In this document: positions 1-13,940 of the stretch, one piece after another
Numbering within the stretch: the stretch's first letter is position 1
Layout of the letters: the number at the start of each line of letters is the position of its first letter
The notes under the pieces: generated by a model
What the model was told of the DNA's origin: nothing
The model's input: the letters and a program-made list of their open reading frames with translations, nothing else
Databases searched by the model: none
Program-made: the position numbers and the translations under genes
From: Odiellus spinosus
Taxonomy: Eukaryota; Arthropoda; Arachnida; Opiliones; Phalangiidae
NCBI GenBank assembly: GCA_963920705.1
Contig: OY987225.1
Span: 12,852,829-12,916,828, forward strand
DNA length: 64,000 nucleotides
Direction: 5' to 3'

Positions 1-56
1 TTTTATTCCCTTTAAATTCCTTGTTGAAGCATTCATAAGCTAACATGAACGAATTG

Positions 57-74
57 CCTCGACTAAAGTCGAGG
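57..74. repeat. Satellite dyad (representative copy of the conserved inverted repeat)
   Basis: CCTCGACTAAAGTCGAGG consists of two perfect 8-bp arms separated by AA and is the most GC-rich part of the monomer. It is present in most units across the whole window, so this entry stands for several hundred copies. Variants seen include CCTCGAATAAAGTCGAGG, CTTCGACTAAAGTCGAGG, CCTCGACTAAACTCGAGG and a degraded form ending GTCGAGCAGTAG. It could extrude as a hairpin or be a binding site for a dimeric protein. Either role is inference. Confidence 0.9.
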
Positions 75-239
75 AGTTGTAATAAAACATTAACCATGGA
101 TTAGGTTTGTTCGTTTGCAACCTAGATTAATAATTAAAATACGGGAATTTTTATTCCCTTTAAATTCCTTGTATAAGCATTCATAGGCTAACATGAACGA
201 ATTGCCTCGAATAAAGTCGAGCAGTAGTAATAAAACAAT

Positions 240-249
240 ATCCATGGAT
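240..249. repeat. Second satellite palindrome (representative copy)
   Basis: ATCCATGGAT is a perfect 10-bp palindrome, containing a CCATGG core, found about 30 bp after the dyad in most monomers. It is lost in subtypes reading TAACCATGG, TATGAATGG, ATCCTTGG or ATCCATTTATT, so it is also a useful subtype marker. No function can be assigned. Confidence 0.75.
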
Positions 250-1047
250 TAGGTTTGTTCGTTTGCAACCTAGATTAAAAATTAAAATATGGGGATTTTT
301 TATTCCCTTTAAATTCCTTGTATAAGCATTCATAAGCTAACATGAACGAATTGCCTCGACTAAAGTCGAGGAGTTGTAATAAAACATTATCCATGGATTA
401 GGTTTGTTCGTTTACAACCTAGATTAAAAATTAAAATATGGGAATTTTTTATTCCCTTTAAATTCCTTGTATAAGCATTCATAAGCTAACATGAACGAAT
501 TGCCTCGACTAAAGTCGAGGAGTTGTAATAAAACATTATCCATGGATTAGGTTTGTTCGTTTGCAACCTAGATTAAAAATTAAAATATGGGGATTTTTTT
601 ATTCCCTTTAAATTCCTTGTATAAGCATTCATAAGCTAACATGAACGAAGTGCCTCGACTAAAGTCGAGGAGTTGTAATAAAACATTATCCATGGATTAG
701 GTTTGTTCGTTTGCAACCTAGATAAAAAATTAAAATATGGGGATTTTTTATTCCCTTTAAATTCCTTGTATAAGCATTCATAAGCTAACATGAACGAATT
801 GCCTCGACTAAAGTCGAGGAGTTGTAATAAAACATTTTCCATGGATTAGGTTTGTTCGTTTGTAACCTAGATTAAAAATTAAAATATGGGGATTTTTTAT
901 TCCCTTTAAATTCCTTGTATAAGCATTCATAAGCTAACATGAACGAATTGCCTCGACTAAAGTCGAGGAGTTGTAATAAAACATTATCCATGGATTAGGT
1001 TTGTTCGTTTACAACCTAGATTAAAAATTAAAATATGGGGATTTTTT

Positions 1048-1180
1048 ATTCCCTTTAAATTCTTTATATAAGCATTCATAAGCTAACATGAACGAATGAG
1101 GAGTTGTAATAAAACATTATCCATGGATTAGGTTTGTTCGTTTGCAACCTAGATTAAAAATTAAAGTATGGGGATTTTTT
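1048..1180 (+). repeat. Short satellite monomer, 133 bp (dyad-half deletion; representative)
   Basis: Between ATTCCC at 1048 and the next unit at 1181 the monomer is 133 bp instead of 149. The missing 16 bp run from after GAACGAAT to just before GAGGAGTTG, so the whole left arm, the loop and half of the right arm of the dyad are gone, leaving GAACGAATGAGGAGTTG. The same junction recurs dozens of times (for example near 2264, 3889, 6088, 11106, 14047, 20158, 37204, 40880, 58464, 62534). One deletion was therefore amplified with its HOR rather than arising repeatedly. Confidence 0.9.
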
Positions 1181-2260
1181 ATTCCTTTTAAATTCCTTGT
1201 ATAAGCATTCATAAGCCAACATGAACGAATTGCCTCGACTAAAGTCGAGGAGTTGTAATAAAACATTAACCATGGATTAGGTTTGTTCGTTTGCAACCTA
1301 GATTAATAATTAAAATACGGGAATTTTTATTCCCTTTAAATTCCTTGTATAAGCATTCATAGGCTAACATGAACGAATTGCCTCGAATAAAGTCGAGCAG
1401 TAGTAATAAAACAATATCCATGGATTAGGTTTGTTCGTTTGCAACCTAGATTAAAAATTAAAATATGGGGATTTTTTATTCCCTTTAAATTCCTTGTATA
1501 AGCATTCATAAGCTAACATGAACGAATTGCCTCGACTAAAGTCGAGGAGTTGTAATAAAACATTATCCCTGGATTAGGTTTGTTCGTTTACAACCTAGAT
1601 TAAAAATTAAAATATGGGGATTTTTTATTCCCTTTAAATTCCTTGTATAAGCATTCATAAGCTAACATGAACGAATTGCCTCGACTAAAGTCGAGGAGTT
1701 GTAATAAAACATTATCCATGGATTAGGTTTGTTCGTTTACAACCTAGATTAAAAATTAAAATATGGGGATTTTTTATTCCCTTTAAATTCCTTGTATAAG
1801 AATTCATAAGCTAACATGAACGAATTGCCTCGACTAAAGTCGAGGAGTTGTAATAAAACATTATCCTTGGATTAGGTTTGTTCGTTTGCAACCTAGATTA
1901 AAAATTAAAATATGGGGAATTTTTATTCCCATTAAATTCCTTGTATAAGCATTCATAAGGTAACATGAACGAATTGCCTCTACTAAAGTCGAGGAGTTGT
2001 AATAAAACATTATCCATGGATTAGGTTTGTTCGTTTGCAACCTAGATTAATAATTAAAATATGGGAATTTTTTTCCCTTTAAATTCCTTATATAAGCATT
2101 CATAGGCTAACATGAACGAATTGCCTCGACTAAAGTCGAGGAGTTGTAATAAAACAATATCCATGGATTAGGTTTGTTCGTTTGCAACCTAGATTAAAAA
2201 TTAAAATATGGGGAATTTTTATTCCCTTTAAATTCCTTGTTTAAGCATTCATAAGCTAAC

Positions 2261-4540
2261 ATGAACGAATGAGGAGTTGTAATAAAACATTATCCATGGA
2301 TTAGGTTTGTTCGTTTGCAACCTAAATTAAAAATTAAAATATGGGGATTTTTTATTCCCTTTAAATTCCTTGTATAAGCATTCATAAGCTAACATGAACG
2401 AATTGCCTCGACTAAAGTCGAGGAGTTGTAATAAAACATTTTCCATGGATTAGGTTTGTTCGTTTGTAACCTAGAATAAAAATTAAAATATGGGGATTTT
2501 TTATTCCCTTTAAATTCCTTGTATAAGCATTCATAAGCTAACATGAACGAATTGCCTCGAATAAAGTCGAGGAGTTGTAATAAAACATTTTCCATGGATT
2601 AGGTTTGTTCGTTTGTAACCTAGATTAAAAATTAAAATATGGGGATTTTTTATTCCCTTTAAATTCCTTGTATAAGCATTCATAAGCTAACATGAACGAA
2701 TTGCCTCGAATAAAGTCGAGGAGTTGTAATAAAACATTATCCATTTATTAGGTTTGCTCGTTTGCAACCTAGATTAAAAATTAAAATATGGGGAATTTTT
2801 ATTCCCTTTAAATTCCTTGTTTAAGCATTCATAAGCTAACATGAACGAATTGCCTCGACTAAAGTCGAGGAGTTGTAATAAAACATTAACCATGGATTAG
2901 GTTTGTTCGTTTGCAACCTAGATTAATAATTAAAATACGGGAATTTTTATTCCCTTTAAATTCCTTGTATAAGCATTCATAGGCTAACATGAACGAATTG
3001 CCTCGAATAAAGTCGAGCAGTAGTAATAAAACAATATCCATGGATTAGGTTTGTTCGTTTGCAACCTAGATTAAAAATTAAAATATGGGGATTTTTTATT
3101 CCCTTTAAATTCCTTGTATAAGCATTCATAAGCTAACATGAACGAATTGCCTCGACTAAAGTCGAGGAGTTGTAATAAAACATTATCCATGGATTAGGTT
3201 TGTTCGTTTACAACCTAGATTAAAAATTAAAATATGGGAATTTTTTATTCCCTTTAAATTCCTTGTATAAGCATTCATAAGCTAACATGAACGAATTGCC
3301 TCGACTAAAGTCGAGGAGTTGTAATAAAACATTATCCATGGATTAGGTTTGTTCGTTTGCAACCTAGATTAAAAATTAAAATATGGGGATTTTTTTATTC
3401 CCTTTAAATTCCTTGTATAAGCATTCATAAGCTAACATGAACGAAGTGCCTCGACTAAAGTCGAGGAGTTGTAATAAAACATTATCCATGGATTAGGTTT
3501 GTTCGTTTGCAACCTAGATAAAAAATTAAAATATGGGGATTTTTTATTCCCTTTAAATTCCTTGTATAAGCATTCATAAGCTAACATGAACGAATTGCCT
3601 CGACTAAAGTCGAGGAGTTGTAATAAAACATTTTCCATGGATTAGGTTTGTTCGTTTGTAACCTAGATTAAAAATTAAAATATGGGGATTTTTTATTCCC
3701 TTTAAATTCCTTGTATAAGCATTCATAAGCTAACATGAACGAATTGCCTCGACTAAAGTCGAGGAGTTGTAATAAAACATTATCCATGGATTAGGTTTGT
3801 TCGTTTACAACCTAGATTAAAAATTAAAATATGGGGATTTTTTATTCCCTTTAAATTCTTTATATAAGCATTCATAAGCTAACATGAACGAATGAGGAGT
3901 TGTAATATAACATTATCCATGGATTAGGTTTGTTCGTTTGCAACCTAGATTAAAAATTAAAGTATGGGGATTTTTTATTCCTTTTAAATTCCTTGTATAA
4001 GCATTCATAAGCCAACATGAACGAATTGCCTCGACTAAAGTCGAGGAGTTGTAATAAAACATTAACCATGGATTAGGTTTGTTCGTTTGCAACCTAGATT
4101 AATAATTAAAATACGGGAATTTTTATTCCCTTTAAATTCCTTGTATAAGCATTCATAGGCTAACATGAACGAATTGCCTCGAATAAAGTCGAGCAGTAGT
4201 AATAAAACAATATCCATGGATTAGGTTTGTTCGTTTGCAACCTAGATTAAAAATTAAAATATGGGGATTTTTTATTCCCTTTAAATTCCTTGTATAAGCA
4301 TTCATAAGCTAACATGAACGAATTGCCTCGACTAAAGTCGAGGAGTTGTAATAAAACATTATCCCTGGATTAGGTTTGTTCGTTTACAACCTAGATTAAA
4401 AATTAAAATATGGGGATTTTTTATTCCCTTTAAATTCCTTGTATAAGCATTCATAAGCTAACATGAACGAATTGCCTCGACTAAAGTCGAGGAGTTGTAA
4501 TAAAACATTATCCATGGATTAGGTTTGTTCGTTTACAACC
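2261..4540 (+). repeat. Higher-order repeat block, copy 1 of the 3823-bp offset pair
   Basis: Markers here recur exactly 3823 bp downstream: the short-monomer ATGAACGAATGAGG 2261 to 6084, ACGGGAATTT 2937 to 6760, and the second ACGGGAATTT 4113 to 7936. A related block starts at the left edge of the window, offset 2796 bp (141 to 2937). The end is approximate: near 4550 the downstream copy carries one additional monomer that this copy lacks. Confidence 0.85.
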
Positions 4541-5103
4541 TAGATTAAAAATTAAAATATGGGGAATTTTTATTCCCATTAAATTCCTTGTATAAGCATT
4601 CATAAGGTAACATGAACGAATTGCCTCTACTAAAGTCGAGGAGTTGTAATAAAACATTATCCATGGATTAGGTTTGTTCGTTTGCAACCTAGATTAATAA
4701 TTAAAATATGGGAATTTTTTTCCCTTTAAATTCCTTATATAAGCATTCATAGGCTAACATGAACGAATTGCCTCGACTAAAGTCGAGGAGTTGTAATAAA
4801 ACAATATCCATGGATTAGGTTTGTTCGTTTGCAACCTAGATTAAAAATTAAAATATGTGGTTTTTTTATTCCCTTTAAATTCCTTGTATAAGCATTCATA
4901 AGCTAACATGAACGAATTGCCTCGACTAAAGTCGAGGAGTTGTAATAAAACATTATCCATGGATTATGTTTGTTCGTTTGCAACCTAGATTAAAAATTAA
5001 AATATGGGGAATTTTTATTCCCTTTAAATTCCTTGTATAAGCATTCATAAGGTAACATGAACGAATTGCCTCGACTAAAGTTGAGGAGTTGTAATAAAAC
5101 ATT

Positions 5104-6660
5104 ATCCATTTATTAGGTTTGTTCGTTTGCAACCTAGATTAAAAATTAAAATATGGGGAATTTTTATTCCCTTTAAATTCCTTGTTTAAGCATTCATAAG
5201 CTAACATGAACGAATGAGGAGTTGTAATAAAACATTATCCATGGATTAGGTTTGTTCGTTTGCAACCTAGATTAAAAATTAAAATATGGGGATTTTTTAT
5301 TCCCTTTAAATTCCTTGTATAAGCATTCATAAGCTAACATGAACGAATTGCCTCGACTAAAGTCGAGGAGTTGTAATAAAACATTTTCCATGGATTAGGT
5401 TTGTTCGCTTGTTACCTAGATTAAAAATTAAAATATGGGTTTTTTTTATTCCCTTTAAATTCCTTGTATAAGCATTCATAAGCTAACATGAACGAATTGC
5501 CTCGACTAAAGTCGAGGAGTTGCAATACAACATTATCCATGGATTAGGTTTGTTCGTTTACAACCTAGATTAAAAATTAAAATATGGGGATTTTTTATTC
5601 CCTTTAAATTCCTTGTATAAGCATTCATAAGCTAACATGAACGAATTGACTCGAATAAAGTCGAGGAGTTGTAATAAAACATTTTCCATGGATTAGGTTT
5701 GTTCGTTTGTAACCTAGATTAAAAATTAAAATATGGGGATTTTTTATTCCCTTTAAATTCCTTGTATAAGCATTCATAAGCTAACATGAACGAATTGCCT
5801 CGACTAAAGTCGAGGAGTTGTAATAAAACATTTTCCATGGATTAGGTTTGTTCGTTTGTAACCTAGATTAAAAATTAAAATATGGGGATTTTTTATTCCC
5901 TTTAAATTCCTTGTATAAGCATTCATAAGCTAACATGAACGAATTGCTTCGACTAAAGTCGAGGAGTTGTAATAAAACATTATCCATTTATTAGGTTTGT
6001 TCGTTTGCAACCTAGATTAAAAATTAAAATATGGGGAATTTTTATTCCCTTTAAATTCCTTGTTTAAGCATTCATAAGCTAACATGAACGAATGAGGAGT
6101 TGTAATAAAACATTATCCATGGATTAGGTTTGTTCGTTTGCAACCTAGATTAAAAATTAAAATATGGGGATTTTTTATTCCCTTTAAATTCCTTGTATAA
6201 GCATTCATAAGCTAACATGAACGAATTGCCTCGACTAAAGTCGAGGAGTTGTAATAAAACATTTTCCATGGATTAGGTTTGTTCGTTTGTAACCTAGAAT
6301 AAAAATTAAAATATGGGGATTTTTTATTCCCTTTAAATTCCTTGTATAAGCATTCATAAGCTAACATGAACGAATTGCCTCGAATAAAGTCGAGGAGTTG
6401 TAATAAAACATTTTCCATGGATTAGGTTTGTTCGTTTGTAACCTAGATTAAAAATTAAAATATGGGGATTTTTTATTCCCTTTAAATTCCTTGTATAAGC
6501 ATTCATAAGCTAACATGAACGAATTGCCTCGAATAAAGTCGAGGAGTTGTAATAAAACATTATCCATTTATTAGGTTTGCTCGTTTGCAACCTAGATTAA
6601 AAATTAAAATATGGGGAATTTTTATTCCCTTTAAATTCCTTGTTTAAGCATTCATAAGCT
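5104..6660 (+). repeat. Higher-order repeat block, copy 1 of the 8837-bp offset pair
   Basis: ATCCATTTATT at 5104, ATGAACGAATGAGG at 5206, the T-rich TATGGGTTTT at 5434, GAATTGCTTC at 5941 and GAATTGCCTCGAATAAAG at 6521 all recur exactly 8837 bp downstream. The order of dyad-bearing and dyad-less monomers is kept. The block breaks at about 6660, where this copy continues with a dyad monomer and the partner with a short one. Confidence 0.85.
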
Positions 6661-8363
6661 AACATGAACGAATTGCCTCGACTAAAGTCGAGGAGTTGTA
6701 ATAAAACTTTAACCATGGATTAGGTTTGTTCGTTTGCAACCTAGATTAATAATTAAAATACGGGAATTTTTATTCCCTTTAAATTCCTTGTATAAGCATT
6801 CATAGGCTAACATGAACGAATTGCCTCGAATAAAGTCGAGCAGTAGTAATAAAACAATATCCATGGATTAGGTTTGTTCGTTTGCAACCTAGATTAAAAA
6901 TTAAAATATGGGGATTTTTTATTCCCTTTAAATTCCTTGTATAAGCATTCATAAGCTAACATGAACGAATTGCCTCGACTAAAGTCGAGGAGTTGTAATA
7001 AAACATTATCTATGGATTAGGTTTGTTCGTTTACAACCTAGATTAAAAATTAAAATATGGGAATTTTTTATTCCCTTTAAATTCCTTGTATAAGCATTCA
7101 TAAGCTAACATGAACGAATTGCCTCGACTAAAGTCGAGGAGTTGTAATAAAACATTATCCATGGATTAGGTTTGTTCGTTTGCAACCTAGATTAAAAATT
7201 AAAATATGGGGATTTTTTTATTCCCTTTAAATTCCTTGTATAAGCATTCATAAGCTAACATGAACGAAGTGCCTCGACTAAAGTCGAGGAGTTGTAATAA
7301 AACATTATCCATGGATTAGGTTTGTTCGTTTGCAACCTAGATAAAAAATTAAAATATGGGGATTTTTTATTCCCTTTAAATTCCTTGTATAAGCATTCAT
7401 AAGCTAACATGAACGAATTGCCTCGACTAAAGTCGAGGAGTTGTAATAAAACATTTTCCATGGATTAGGTTTGTTCGTTTGTAACCTAGATTAAAAATTA
7501 AAATATGGGGATTTTTTATTCCCTTTAAATTCCTTGTATAAGCATTCATAAGCTAACATGAACGAATTGCCTCGACTAAAGTCGAGGAGTTGTAATAAAA
7601 CATTATCCATGGATTAGGTTTGTTCGTTTACAACCTAGATTAAAAATTAAAATATGGGGATTTTTTATTCCCTTTAAATTCTTTATATAAGCATTCATAA
7701 GCTAACATGAACGAATGAGGAGTTGTAATAAAACATTATCCATGGATTAGGTTTGTTCGTTTGCAACCTAGATTAAAAATTAAAGTATGGGGATTTTTTA
7801 TTCCTTTTAAATTCCTTGTATAAGCATTCATAAGCCAACATGAACGAATTGCCTCGACTAAAGTCGAGGAGTTGTAATAAAACATTAACCATGGATTAGG
7901 TTTGTTCGTTTGCAACCTAGATTAATAATTAAAATACGGGAATTTTTATTCCCTTTAAATTCCTTGTATAAGCATTCATAGGCTAACATGAACGAATTGC
8001 CTCGAATAAAGTCGAGCAGTAGTAATAAAACAATATCCATGGATTAGGTTTGTTCGTTTGCAACCTAGATTAAAAATTAAAATATGGGGATTTTTTATTC
8101 CCTTTAAATTCCTTGTATAAGCATTCATAAGCTAACATGAACGAATTGCCTCGACTAAAGTCGAGGAGTTGTAATAAAACATTATCCCTGGATTAGGTTT
8201 GTTCGTTTACAACCTAGATTAAAAATTAAAATATGGGGATTTTTTATTCCCTTTAAATTCCTTGTATAAGCATTCATAAGCTAACATGAACGAATTGCCT
8301 CGACTAAAGTCGAGGAGTTGTAATAAAACATTATCCATGGATTAGGTTTGTTCGTTTACAACC
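6084..8363 (+). repeat. Higher-order repeat block, copy 2 of the 3823-bp offset pair
   Basis: Downstream partner of the block at 2261. After about 8363 it holds an extra monomer with TTATCCTTGG that the first partner lacks but that is present near 1861 and 11871. The marker at 7936 recurs at 11328 (offset 3392), so a further partial copy lies at about 10.3-12.2 kb. The differing offsets show whole monomers gained or lost between copies. Confidence 0.85.
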
Positions 8364-11300
8364 TAGATTAAAAATTAAAATATGGGGATTTTTTATTCCC
8401 TTTAAATTCCTTGTATAAGAATTCATAAGCTAACATGAACGAATTGCCTCGACTAAAGTCGAGGAGTTGTAATAAAACATTATCCTTGGATTAGGTTTGT
8501 TCGTTTGCAACCTAGATTAAAAATTAAAATATGGGGAATTTTTATTCCCATTAAATTCCTTGTATAAGCATTCATAAGGTAACATGAACGAATTGCCTCT
8601 ACTAAAGTCGAGGAGTTGTAATAAAACATTATCCATGGATTAGGTTTGTTCGTTTGCAACCTAGATTAATAATTAAAATATGGGAATTTTTTTCCCTTTA
8701 AATTCCTTATATAAGCTTTCATAGGCTAACATGAACGAATTGCCTCGACTAAAGTCGAGGAGTTGTAATAAAACAATATCCATGGATTAGGTTTGTTCGT
8801 TTGCAACCTAGATTAAAAATTAAAATATGTGGTTTTTTTATTCCCTTTAAATTCCTTGTATAAGCATTCTTAAGCTAACATGAACGAATTGCCTCGACTA
8901 AAGTCGAGGAGTTGTAATAAAACATTATCCATGGATTATGTTTGTTCGTTTGCAACCTAGATTAAAAATTAAAATATGGGGAATTTTTATTCCCTTTAAA
9001 TTCCTTGTATAAGCATTCATAAGGTAACATGAACGAATTGCCTCGACTAAAGTTGAGGAGTTGTAATAAAACATTATCCATGGATTAGGTTTGTTCGTTT
9101 GCAACCTAGATTAATAATTAAAATATGGGAATTTTTATTCCCTTTAAATTCCTTGTATAAGCATTCATAGGTTAACATGAACGAATTGCCTTGACTAAAA
9201 TCGAGGAGTTGTAATAAAACATTATCCATGGATTAGGTTTGTTCGTTTGTAACCTAGATTAAAAATTAATATATGGGGATTTTTTATTCCCTTTAAATTC
9301 CTTGTATAAGCATTCATAAGCTAACATGAATGAATTGCCTCGACTAAAGTCGAGGAATTGTAATAAAACAATAACCATGGATTAGGTTTGTTCGTTTGCA
9401 ACCTAGATTAAAAATTAAAATATGGGGATTTTTTACTCCCTTTAAATTCCTTGTATAAGCATTCATAAGCTAACATGAACGAATTGCCTCGACTAAAGTC
9501 GAGGAGTTGTAATAAAACATTATCCATGGATTAGGTTTGTTCGTTTGCAACCTAGATTAAAAATTAAAATATGGGGATTTTTTTATTCCCTTTAAATTCC
9601 TTGTATAAGCATTCATAAGCTAACATGAACGAAGTGCCTCGACTAAAGTCGAGGAGTTGTAATAAAACATTATCCATGGATTAGGTTTGTTCGTTTGCAA
9701 CCTAGATAAAAACTAAAATATGGGGATTTTTTATTCCCTTTAAATTCTTTATATAAGCATTCATAAGCTAACATGAACGAATGAGGAGTTGTTATAAAAC
9801 ATTATCCATGGATTAGGTTTGTTCGTTTGCAACCTAGATTAAAAATTAAAATATGGGGAATTTTTATTCCCTTTAAATTCCTTGTATAAGCATTCATAGG
9901 CTAATATGAACGAATTGCCTCGAATAAAGTCGAGCAGTAGTAATAAAACAATATCCATGGGTTAGGTTTGTTCGTTTGCAACCTAGATTAAAAATTAAAA
10001 TATGGGGATTTTCTATTCCCTTTAAATTCCTTGTATAAGCATTCATAAGCTAACATGAACGAATTGCCTCGACTAAAGTCGAGGAGTTGTAATAAAACAT
10101 TATCCATTTATTAGGTTTGTTCGTTTGCAACCTAGATTAAAAATTAAAATATGGGGAATTTTTATTCCCTTTAAATTCCTTGTTTAAGCATTCATAAGCT
10201 AACATGAACGAATTGCCTCGACTAAAGTCGAGGAGTTGTAATAAAACATTATCCATGGATTAGGTTTGTTCGTTTGTAACCTAGATTAAAAATTAAAATA
10301 TGGGGATTTTTTATTCCCTTTAAATTCCTTGTATAAGCATTCATAAGCTAACATGAACGAATTGCCTCGACTAAAGTCGAGGAGTTGTAATAAAACATTA
10401 TCTATGGATTAGGTTTGTTCGTTTACAACCTAGATTAAAAATTAAAATATGGGAATTTTTTATTCCCTTTAAATTCCTTGTATAAGCATTCATAAGCTAA
10501 CATGAACGAATTGCCTCGACTAAAGTCGAGGAGTTGTAATAAAACATTATCCATGGATTAGGTTTGTTCGTTTGCAACCTAGATTAAAAATTAAAATATG
10601 GGGATTTTTTTATTCCCTTTAAATTCCTTGTATAAGCATTCATAAGCTAACATGAACGAAGTGCCTCGACTAAAGTCGAGGAGTTGTAATAAAACATTAT
10701 CCATGGATTAGGTTTGTTCGTTTGCAACCTAGATAAAAAATTAAAATATGGGGATTTTTTATTCCCTTTAAATTCCTTGTATAAGCATTCATAAGCTAAC
10801 ATGAACGAATTGCCTCGACTAAAGTCGAGGAGTTGTAATAAAACATTTTCCATGGATTAGGTTTGTTCGTTTGTAACCTAGATTAAAAATTAAAATATGG
10901 GGATTTTTTATTCCCTTTAAATTCCTTGTATAAGCATTCATAAGCTAACATGAACGAATTGCCTCGACTAAAGTCGAGGAGTTGTAATAAAACATTATCC
11001 ATGGATTAGGTTTGTTCGTTTACAACCTAGATTAAAAATTAAAATATGGGGATTTTTTATTCCCTTTAAATTCTTTATATAAGCATTCATAAGCTAACAT
11101 GAACGAATGAGGAGTTGTAATAAAACATTATCCATGGATTAGGTTTGTTCGTTTGCAACCTAGATTAAAAATTAAAGTATGGGGATTTTTTATTCCTTTT
11201 AAATTCCTTGTATAAGCATTCATAAGCCAACATGAACGAATTGCCTCGACTAAAGTCGAGGAGTTGTAATAAAACATTAACCATGGATTAGGTTTGTTCG

Positions 11301-13940
11301 TTTGCAACCTAGATTAATAATTAAAATACGGGAATTTTTATTCCCTTTAAATTCCTTGTATAAGCATTCATAGGCTAACATGAACGAATTGCCTCGAATA
11401 AAGTCGAGCAGTAGTAATAAAACAATATCCATGGATTAGGTTTGTTCGTTTGCAACCTAGATTAAAAATTAAAATATGGGGATTTTTTATTCCCTTTAAA
11501 TTCCTTGTATAAGCATTCATAAGCTAACATGAACGAATTGCCTCGACTAAAGTCGAGGAGTTGTAATAAAACATTATCCCTGGATTAGGTTTGTTCGTTT
11601 ACAACCTAGATTAAAAATTAAAATATGGGGATTTTTTATTCCCTTTAAATTCCTTGTATAAGCATTCATAAGCTAACATGAACGAATTGCCTCGACTAAA
11701 GTCGAGGAGTTGTAATAAAACATTATCCATGGATTAGGTTTGTTCGTTTACAACCTAGATTAAAAATTAAAATATGGGGATTTTTTATTCCCTTTAAATT
11801 CCTTGTATAAGAATTCATAAGCTAACATGAACGAATTGCCTCGACTAAAGTCGAGGAGTTGTAATAAAACATTATCCTTGGATTAGGTTTGTTCGTTTGC
11901 AACCTAGATTAAAAATTAAAATATGGGGAATTTTTATTCCCATTAAATTCCTTGTATAAGCATTCATAAGGTAACATGAACGAATTGCCTCTACTAAAGT
12001 CGAGGAGTTGTAATAAAACATTATCCATGGATCAGGTTTGTTCGTTTGCAACCTAGATTAATAATTAAAATATGGGAATTTTTTTCCCTTTAAATTCCTT
12101 ATATAAGCATTCATAGGCTAACATGAACGAATTGCCTCGACTAAAGTCGAGGAGTTGTAATAAAACAATATCCATGGATTAGGTTTGTTCGTTTGCAACC
12201 TAGATTAAAAATTAAAATATGTGGTTTTTTTATTCCCTTTAAATTCCTTGTATAAGCATTCATAAGCTAACATGAACGAATTGCCTCGACTAAAGTCGAG
12301 GAGTTGTAATAAAACATTATCCATGGATTATGTTTGTTCGTTTGCAACCTAGATTAAAAATTAAAATATGGGGAATTTTTATTCCCTTTAAATTCCTTGT
12401 ATAAGCATTCATAAGGTAACATGAACGAATTGCCTCGACTAAAGTTGAGGAGTTGTGATAAAACATTATCCATGGATTAGGTTTGTTCGTTTGCAACATA
12501 GATTAAAAATTAAAATATGGGGATTTTTTATTCCCTTTAAATCCCTTGTATAAGGATTCATAAGCTAAAATGAACGAATTGCCTCGACTAAAGTCGAGGA
12601 GTTGTAATAAAACATTATCCATGGATTAGGTTTGTTCGTTTGCAACCTAGATTAATAATTAAAATATGGGAATTTTTATTCCCTTTAAATTCCTTGTATA
12701 AGCATTCATAGGTTAACATGAACGAATTGCCTTGACTAAAATCGAGGAGTTGTAATAAAACATTATCCATGGATTAGGTTTGTTCGTTTGTAACCTAGAT
12801 TAAAAATTAATATATGGGGATTTTTTATTCCCTTTAAATTCCTTGTATAAGCATTCATAAGCTAACATGAATGAATTGCCTCGACTAAAGTCGAGGAATT
12901 GTAATAAAACAATAACCATGGATTAGGTTTGTTCGTTTGCAACCTAGATTAAAAATTAAAATATGGGGATTTTTTACTCCCTTTAAATTCCTTGTATAAG
13001 CATTCATAAGCTAACATGAACGAATTGCCTCGACTAAAGTCGAGGAGTTGTAATAAAACATTATCCATGGATTAGGTTTGTTCGTTTGCAACCTAGATTA
13101 AAAATTAAAATATGGGGATTTTTTTATTCCCTTTAAATTCCTTGTATAAGCATTCATAAGCTAACATGAACGAAGTGCCTCGACTAAAGTCGAGGAGTTG
13201 TAATAAAACATTATCCATGGATTAGGTTTGTTCGTTTGCAACCTAGATAAAAACTAAAATATGGGGATTTTTTATTCCCTTTAAATTCTTTATATAAGCA
13301 TTCATAAGCTAACATGAACGAATGAGGAGTTGTTATAAAACATTATCCATGGATTAGGTTTGTTCGTTTGCAACCTAGATTAAAAATTAAAATATGGGGA
13401 ATTTTTATTCCCTTTAAATTCCTTGTATAAGCATTCATAGGCTAATATGAACGAATTGCCTCGAATAAAGTCGAGCAGTAGTAATAAAACAATATCCATG
13501 GATTAGGTTTGTTCGTTTGCAACCTAGATTAAAAATTAAAATATGGGGATTTTCTATTCCCTTTAAATTCCTTGTATAAGCATTCATAAGCTAACATGAA
13601 CGAATTGCCTCGACTAAAGTCGAGGAGTTGTAATAAAACATTATCCATTTATTAGGTTTGTTCGTTTGCAACCTAGATTAAAAATTAAAATATGGGGAAT
13701 TTTTATTCCCTTTAAATTCCTTGTTTAAGCATTCATAAGCTAACATGAACGAATTGCCTCGACTAAAGTCGAGGAGTTGTAATAAAACATTATCCATGGA
13801 TTAGGTTTGTTCGTTTGTAACCTAGATTAAAAATTAAAATATGGGGATTTTTTATTCCCTTTAAATTCCTTGTATAAGCATTCATAAGCTAACATGAACG
13901 AATTGCTTCGACTAAAGTCGAGGAGTTGTAATAAAACATT

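Noticed and set aside
636-842. Minus-strand open frames of 60-82 codons recurring through the window (636, 3432, 7255, 10647, 17532, 40940, 41926, 43061 and others) with near-identical proteins
   Set aside because: They are translations of the satellite itself: each spans one to two monomers, includes the dyad, and recurs only because the HOR recurs. Small indels in other monomers break the frame freely, so there is no sign of coding constraint.
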